Source: an uncultured Rhodospirillales bacterium
GTDB lineage: Bacteria; Pseudomonadota; Alphaproteobacteria; Acetobacterales; Acetobacteraceae
NCBI GenBank assembly: GCA_903927465.1
Contig: CAIYMY010000113.1
Coordinates: 1 to 58,122 of the forward strand
Length of the DNA: 58,122 nt
Direction of reading: 5' to 3'
Shown here: positions 55,178-58,122 of the stretch, one piece after another
How positions within the stretch are numbered: the stretch's first letter is position 1
How the letters are laid out: each line of letters starts with the position of its first letter
Made by a program: the position numbers and the translations under genes
The notes under the pieces: model-generated
What the model was told of the DNA's origin: nothing
Databases searched by the model: none
What the model saw: the letters and a program-made list of their open reading frames with translations, nothing else

Positions 55178-56159
55178 GATCTGCGCCCTCCCCCGCGTAA
55201 AGCCAGCAGGCGGCTTCTGTCGCGCCCGCCGGCAGCAAATCCGGCCTGTCTTGGCTGCAGCGCGCAAAAGCCTTGGGGCAGCGCGGATTATAGGCGCAGC
55301 CTTGGGGAATGGCAGAAAGCCGCGGCATGGCGCCATCAATCTGCGCAAGCCGTTCAACGCGCCGATCCAAGGGCGGGATGGAACCCATAAGCCCCACCGT
55401 ATAAGGGTGGCTCGCCTGCTTCACGACATTGCGCACGGGGCCAATCTCCGCGATGCGCCCGGCATACATCACGGCCACGCGATCGGCGGCTTCTGCAATG
55501 ACGCCCATATCATGCGTCACCAGCATCATCGCCGTGCCCTTTTCGCGTGCGAGCGACTTTAGCAGCGCGATGATCTGTGCCTGGATGGAAACATCAAGCG
55601 CCGTGGTCGGTTCGTCCGCCACAATCAGGCGCGGCTCCGCACACAAGGCCAACGCAATCACCACGCGCTGGCGCATGCCGCCGGAAAATTCATGCGGGTA
55701 GGAATCAATCCGCTGCGCGGCGGCCGGAATGCCCACCAGATCAAGCCAGCCAATGGCACGCTTGCGCGCTTCGGCCGGCGTGATCGGCAAATGGGTTGTC
55801 ATCGTTTCGGCCAATTGTCGACCGACGGTATACAGCGGGTTGAGCGTGGTCAGCGGGTCTTGGAAAATCGCGCCGATTTCCTTGCCGCGGATGCGGCGCA
55901 TATCCTCATAACGCAGATTATCAATGCGCCTGCCATCCAGGAGAATTTCGCCGGCGGCGATACGCCCCGGCGGCTCCAGCAAGCCGATGATCGCGGCCCC
56001 GGTCATGGATTTTCCAGCGCCTGATTCACCAACCACGCCCAGCACTTCTCCGGCGGAAATGGTGAAGGACACGTCATCAATCGCCACCAACGTCCCGCGT
56101 CGCGTCGGGAATTCCACGCGCAAATGGCGCACTTCAAGCAAGGGGTTCTGACCAGTCAT
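55170..56159 (-). CDS. Peptide ABC transporter ATP-binding protein (DppD/OppD type)
   Basis: This 329-residue ATPase shows Walker A GESGAGKS, the signature [16 protein letters not shown], Walker [32 protein letters not shown] and the C-terminal oligopeptide extension GCAYNPRCP. It starts in a TAATG overlap with the permease stop and forms the heterodimeric engine with the neighbouring ATPase. Confidence 0.9.
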   Translation of the reverse strand: MTGQNPLLEVRHLRVEFPTRRGTLVAIDDVSFTISAGEVLGVVGESGAGKSMTGAAIIGLLEPPGRIAAGEILLDGRRIDNLRYEDMRRIRGKEIGAIFQDPLTTLNPLYTVGRQLAETMTTHLPITPAEARKRAIGWLDLVGIPAAAQRIDSYPHEFSGGMRQRVVIALALCAEPRLIVADEPTTALDVSIQAQIIALLKSLAREKGTAMMLVTHDMGVIAEAADRVAVMYAGRIAEIGPVRNVVKQASHPYTVGLMGSIPPLDRRVERLAQIDGAMPRLSAIPQGCAYNPRCPKAFARCSQDRPDLLPAGATEAACWLYAGEGADHG

Positions 56160-57073
56160 TAGCGGAGCTTCGGATTGAGGGCGTCGCGTAGCCAATCGCC
56201 CAGAAGATTGACGGAAAGCACCATGGCAATCAGCGTGACGCCCGGGAAAATGGTGATCCACCATTCGCCGCTGAACAGGAAGTCATTGCCAATTCGGATC
56301 AGTGTGCCGAGTGAGGGTTGGGTTGCCGGCACACCCACCCCCAGGAAGGAGAGCGTTGCCTCAGACAATATCGCAAGCCCCAGATTGAGCGTCGCAATCA
56401 CCAAGACTGGCCCCATCACATTGGGCAATACGTGGGAAAGCATGATGCGCGGCGGGGTCACGCCAATCACCCGCGCGGCCTGCACATATTCCTTATTGCG
56501 CTCCACCATGGTGGAACCGCGCACCGTGCGGGCGAATTTCGGCCATTCGCTGATGCCGATTGCGAAAATCACGACGAAAAGCGCGATCTGGTCATGTACT
56601 TCGCGCGGCAGGGCAGCGCGCACCACGCCATCAATCAAAAGTGCCACCAGGATGGAGGGGAAGGTAAGCTGCACATCGCAAATACGCATCAGCAGCGCAT
56701 CCAGCTTGCCGCCCAAATAACCTGCCAGCAGCCCAAGCGTAACCCCAAGCGTGGTGGCGAAAAGTGTTGCGGAAAGCCCAACCAGCAGCGAAACCCGCGC
56801 GCCATACATGATGGCGGAAAGCATATCGCGTCCCTGATCATCGGTGCCGAGCAGATATTGCGCTTCCCCTTCTTCAATCCAGGAGGGCGGCTTGAAGGCA
56901 TCGAGCAGATTGAGCGAGGCCAGATCAAACGGGTTATGCGGCGCGAGCCAGGGCGCGAATAACGCCCCCAGAATGCAGACAAGCGCCACCACGGCGGAGA
57001 CCATGGTGATGGGGGACCGGGTGAAGGACCACCAGACATCGCTATCAAAAAACCGGCGCAGCGCATCAGTCAT
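56159..57073 (-). CDS. Peptide ABC transporter permease (DppC/OppC type)
   Basis: This 304-residue protein has about six membrane helices, the OppC N-terminal domain with FAPWLAPHNPFDLASL and a GTDDQGRDMLSAIMYG block, and the EAA-like loop EYVQAARVIGVTPPRIMLSH. It forms the translocation pore together with the DppB-type permease encoded two bases upstream. Confidence 0.9.
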   Translation of the reverse strand: MTDALRRFFDSDVWWSFTRSPITMVSAVVALVCILGALFAPWLAPHNPFDLASLNLLDAFKPPSWIEEGEAQYLLGTDDQGRDMLSAIMYGARVSLLVGLSATLFATTLGVTLGLLAGYLGGKLDALLMRICDVQLTFPSILVALLIDGVVRAALPREVHDQIALFVVIFAIGISEWPKFARTVRGSTMVERNKEYVQAARVIGVTPPRIMLSHVLPNVMGPVLVIATLNLGLAILSEATLSFLGVGVPATQPSLGTLIRIGNDFLFSGEWWITIFPGVTLIAMVLSVNLLGDWLRDALNPKLR

Positions 57074-57075
57074 GA

Positions 57076-58068
57076 TCAATGGGCCCCCTGCCCGCGCCCA
57101 ATGCGAAGCCTGGGGTCCACCGCATAATAAAGCAGGTCCACAATCAGATTGATGGTGACGAAAAGCGCTGAGATCAGCAGCAAATAGGCCGCCATCACCG
57201 GGATATCCGCCTGATTGACGGATTGAATGAACAGCAAGCCCATGCCCGGCCATTGAAACACGGTTTCCGTCACGATGGCGAAGGCGATGATCGCGCCCAA
57301 TTGCAAGCCGACAATGGTGATCACCGGCACCAGCGTATTCTTGAGCGCATGGCCGAAATGCACCGCCCGATTGGGCAAGCCCCGCGCGCGGGCGAATTTG
57401 ATGTAATCCGTACGCAGCACTTCCAGCATTTCCGCGCGCACAAGCCGCATGATCAGCGTTAATTGGAAAAGGCCCAGCGTGATGGAAGGCAGCACCAGCG
57501 CCTTAAGGCCGCTCCAGGTCAGAAAGCCCGTGGACCACCAGCCAAGCTTCACCGTATCGCCGCGCCCGAAGGAAGGCAGCATCCCAAGCCAAACGGCAAA
57601 GACAAGGATCAGCAGAATGCCGATCAGGAACACGGGCAGAGATACCCCAATCAGGCTGAAGGTCAGGAAAAAGCGCGACAGCCAGGAATTGCGATAAAGC
57701 CCAGTATAAACCCCCATTGGTACGCCAATCAGCAGCGCGACCGATGCGGCGCAAAATGCCAGTTCAAGCGTGGCCGGCGCGCGTTCCGCGATCAAATCCG
57801 CAACAGGCCGCGACAAGCGATAGGACAGCCCAAATTCGCCCTGCACCGCGTTGCCTATAAAGGTCCCGAATTGCACCCAGAAGGGCCGATCCAGCCCCAG
57901 ATCCTGCACCAGCGCCTGACGCTGCGCCTCAGTGAAATCCTGCCCGAGCATTATCGCCACCGGATCGCCCACATAGGCGAACATGGCAAAGGATATCAGC
58001 GCAACTGTCAGCATCACAGGCAGCGCCTGCAAGATGCGGGAGATGATGAAGGCGAACAAAAGGGGCAA
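57076..58068 (-). CDS. Peptide ABC transporter permease (DppB/OppB type)
   Basis: This 330-residue protein has six predicted helices, the family start ISRILQALPVMLTVALISFA, GDPVAIMLGQDFTEAQ, LDRPFWVQFGTF and the EAA loop RTDYIKFARARGLPNRAVHF. It is the first visible gene of the importer. The periplasmic binding protein expected in such operons would lie beyond the right edge of the window. Confidence 0.9.
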   Translation of the reverse strand: MPLLFAFIISRILQALPVMLTVALISFAMFAYVGDPVAIMLGQDFTEAQRQALVQDLGLDRPFWVQFGTFIGNAVQGEFGLSYRLSRPVADLIAERAPATLELAFCAASVALLIGVPMGVYTGLYRNSWLSRFFLTFSLIGVSLPVFLIGILLILVFAVWLGMLPSFGRGDTVKLGWWSTGFLTWSGLKALVLPSITLGLFQLTLIMRLVRAEMLEVLRTDYIKFARARGLPNRAVHFGHALKNTLVPVITIVGLQLGAIIAFAIVTETVFQWPGMGLLFIQSVNQADIPVMAAYLLLISALFVTINLIVDLLYYAVDPRLRIGRGQGAH

Positions 58069-58077
58069 CTCCAGTAA

Positions 58078-58121
58078 GCATTTTCAAGCCAAGTGGAATC
58101 ACTTGGCGGCTCGGAAAATGC
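58078..58121 (+). repeat. REP-like palindromic repeat, copy C (best conserved)
   Basis: The outer arms GCATTTTC (58078-58085) and GAAAATGC (58114-58121) and the inner arms GCCAAGTG (58088-58095) and CACTTGGC (58100-58107) are all perfect. The result is a two-tier hairpin with an asymmetric internal bulge. It lies ten bases upstream of the DppB-type start. Confidence 0.9.
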
Positions 58122-58122
58122 G

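Overview
The window is about 58 kb of GC-rich (low-to-mid 60s % GC by eye), very densely coded bacterial chromosome. A DUF4167 protein, the N-end-rule leucyltransferase Bpt, YraN, UbiG, an ispG-hisS-prfA-prmC block and a cytochrome c2-like protein point to an alphaproteobacterium, probably Rhodospirillales/Acetobacteraceae (Roseomonas-like). That placement is an inference from gene content. I saw no rRNA, tRNA or CRISPR array, and no gene-free stretch reaches 300 bases.

Layout. 33-2447: MFS exporter, CinA/PncC-type amidase, and a DsbB-like gene overlapped by a 51-codon DUF5993-like gene. 2512-3159: a LexA-like S24 repressor. 3350-15840: a compact, apparently intact T7-type (podovirus) virion gene cluster with two small leader genes, a small conserved phage protein, portal, scaffold, capsid, both tail-tube proteins, an internal-virion-like protein, a tailspike, a candidate small terminase, the large terminase, a membrane-anchored coiled-coil protein and a cell-wall hydrolase. 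It has no integrase, RNA polymerase, replication genes or visible att repeats, and its composition matches the host. It looks domesticated and is my main candidate for an undescribed system: a podovirus-derived gene-transfer-agent-like particle. 15844-25894: housekeeping genes (bpt, a penicillin-acylase-family hydrolase, a TPR/GT9-like protein, trpE, a frameshifted ppiD, tpiA, dapA, smpB).

25956-26942 is a clearly foreign, AT-richer element bounded by perfect 29-bp inverted repeats. It carries one gene, a sucrase/ferredoxin-like protein, and no transposase, so it resembles a mobile insertion cassette. Beside it lies a frameshifted orphan hicB. 27490-30712 is a three-gene operon (lytic transglycosylase, lipoprotein, multi-TM protein) behind a near-consensus promoter. 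It is followed by an aspartate-semialdehyde-dehydrogenase paralogue lacking both catalytic residues, an MCP-PilZ receptor and a cytochrome c.

33966-49233 holds central metabolism and translation genes on the minus strand (RraA-like, ackA, DUF3047, a PcaB-like lyase, DUF4167, prmC, prfA, hisS, a HepT/MntA toxin-antitoxin pair, ispG, a RodZ-like protein, nitronate monooxygenase, lysC), then ubiG, yraN and a lipoprotein gene. 49368-54177 carries ggt and a CDP-sugar trio (rfbF, rfbG, C-methyltransferase). 54182-58068 is a Dpp/Opp-type peptide ABC importer whose binding protein would lie beyond the right edge. Three copies of a REP-like palindrome lie at 2465-2510, 48055-48098 and 58078-58121.
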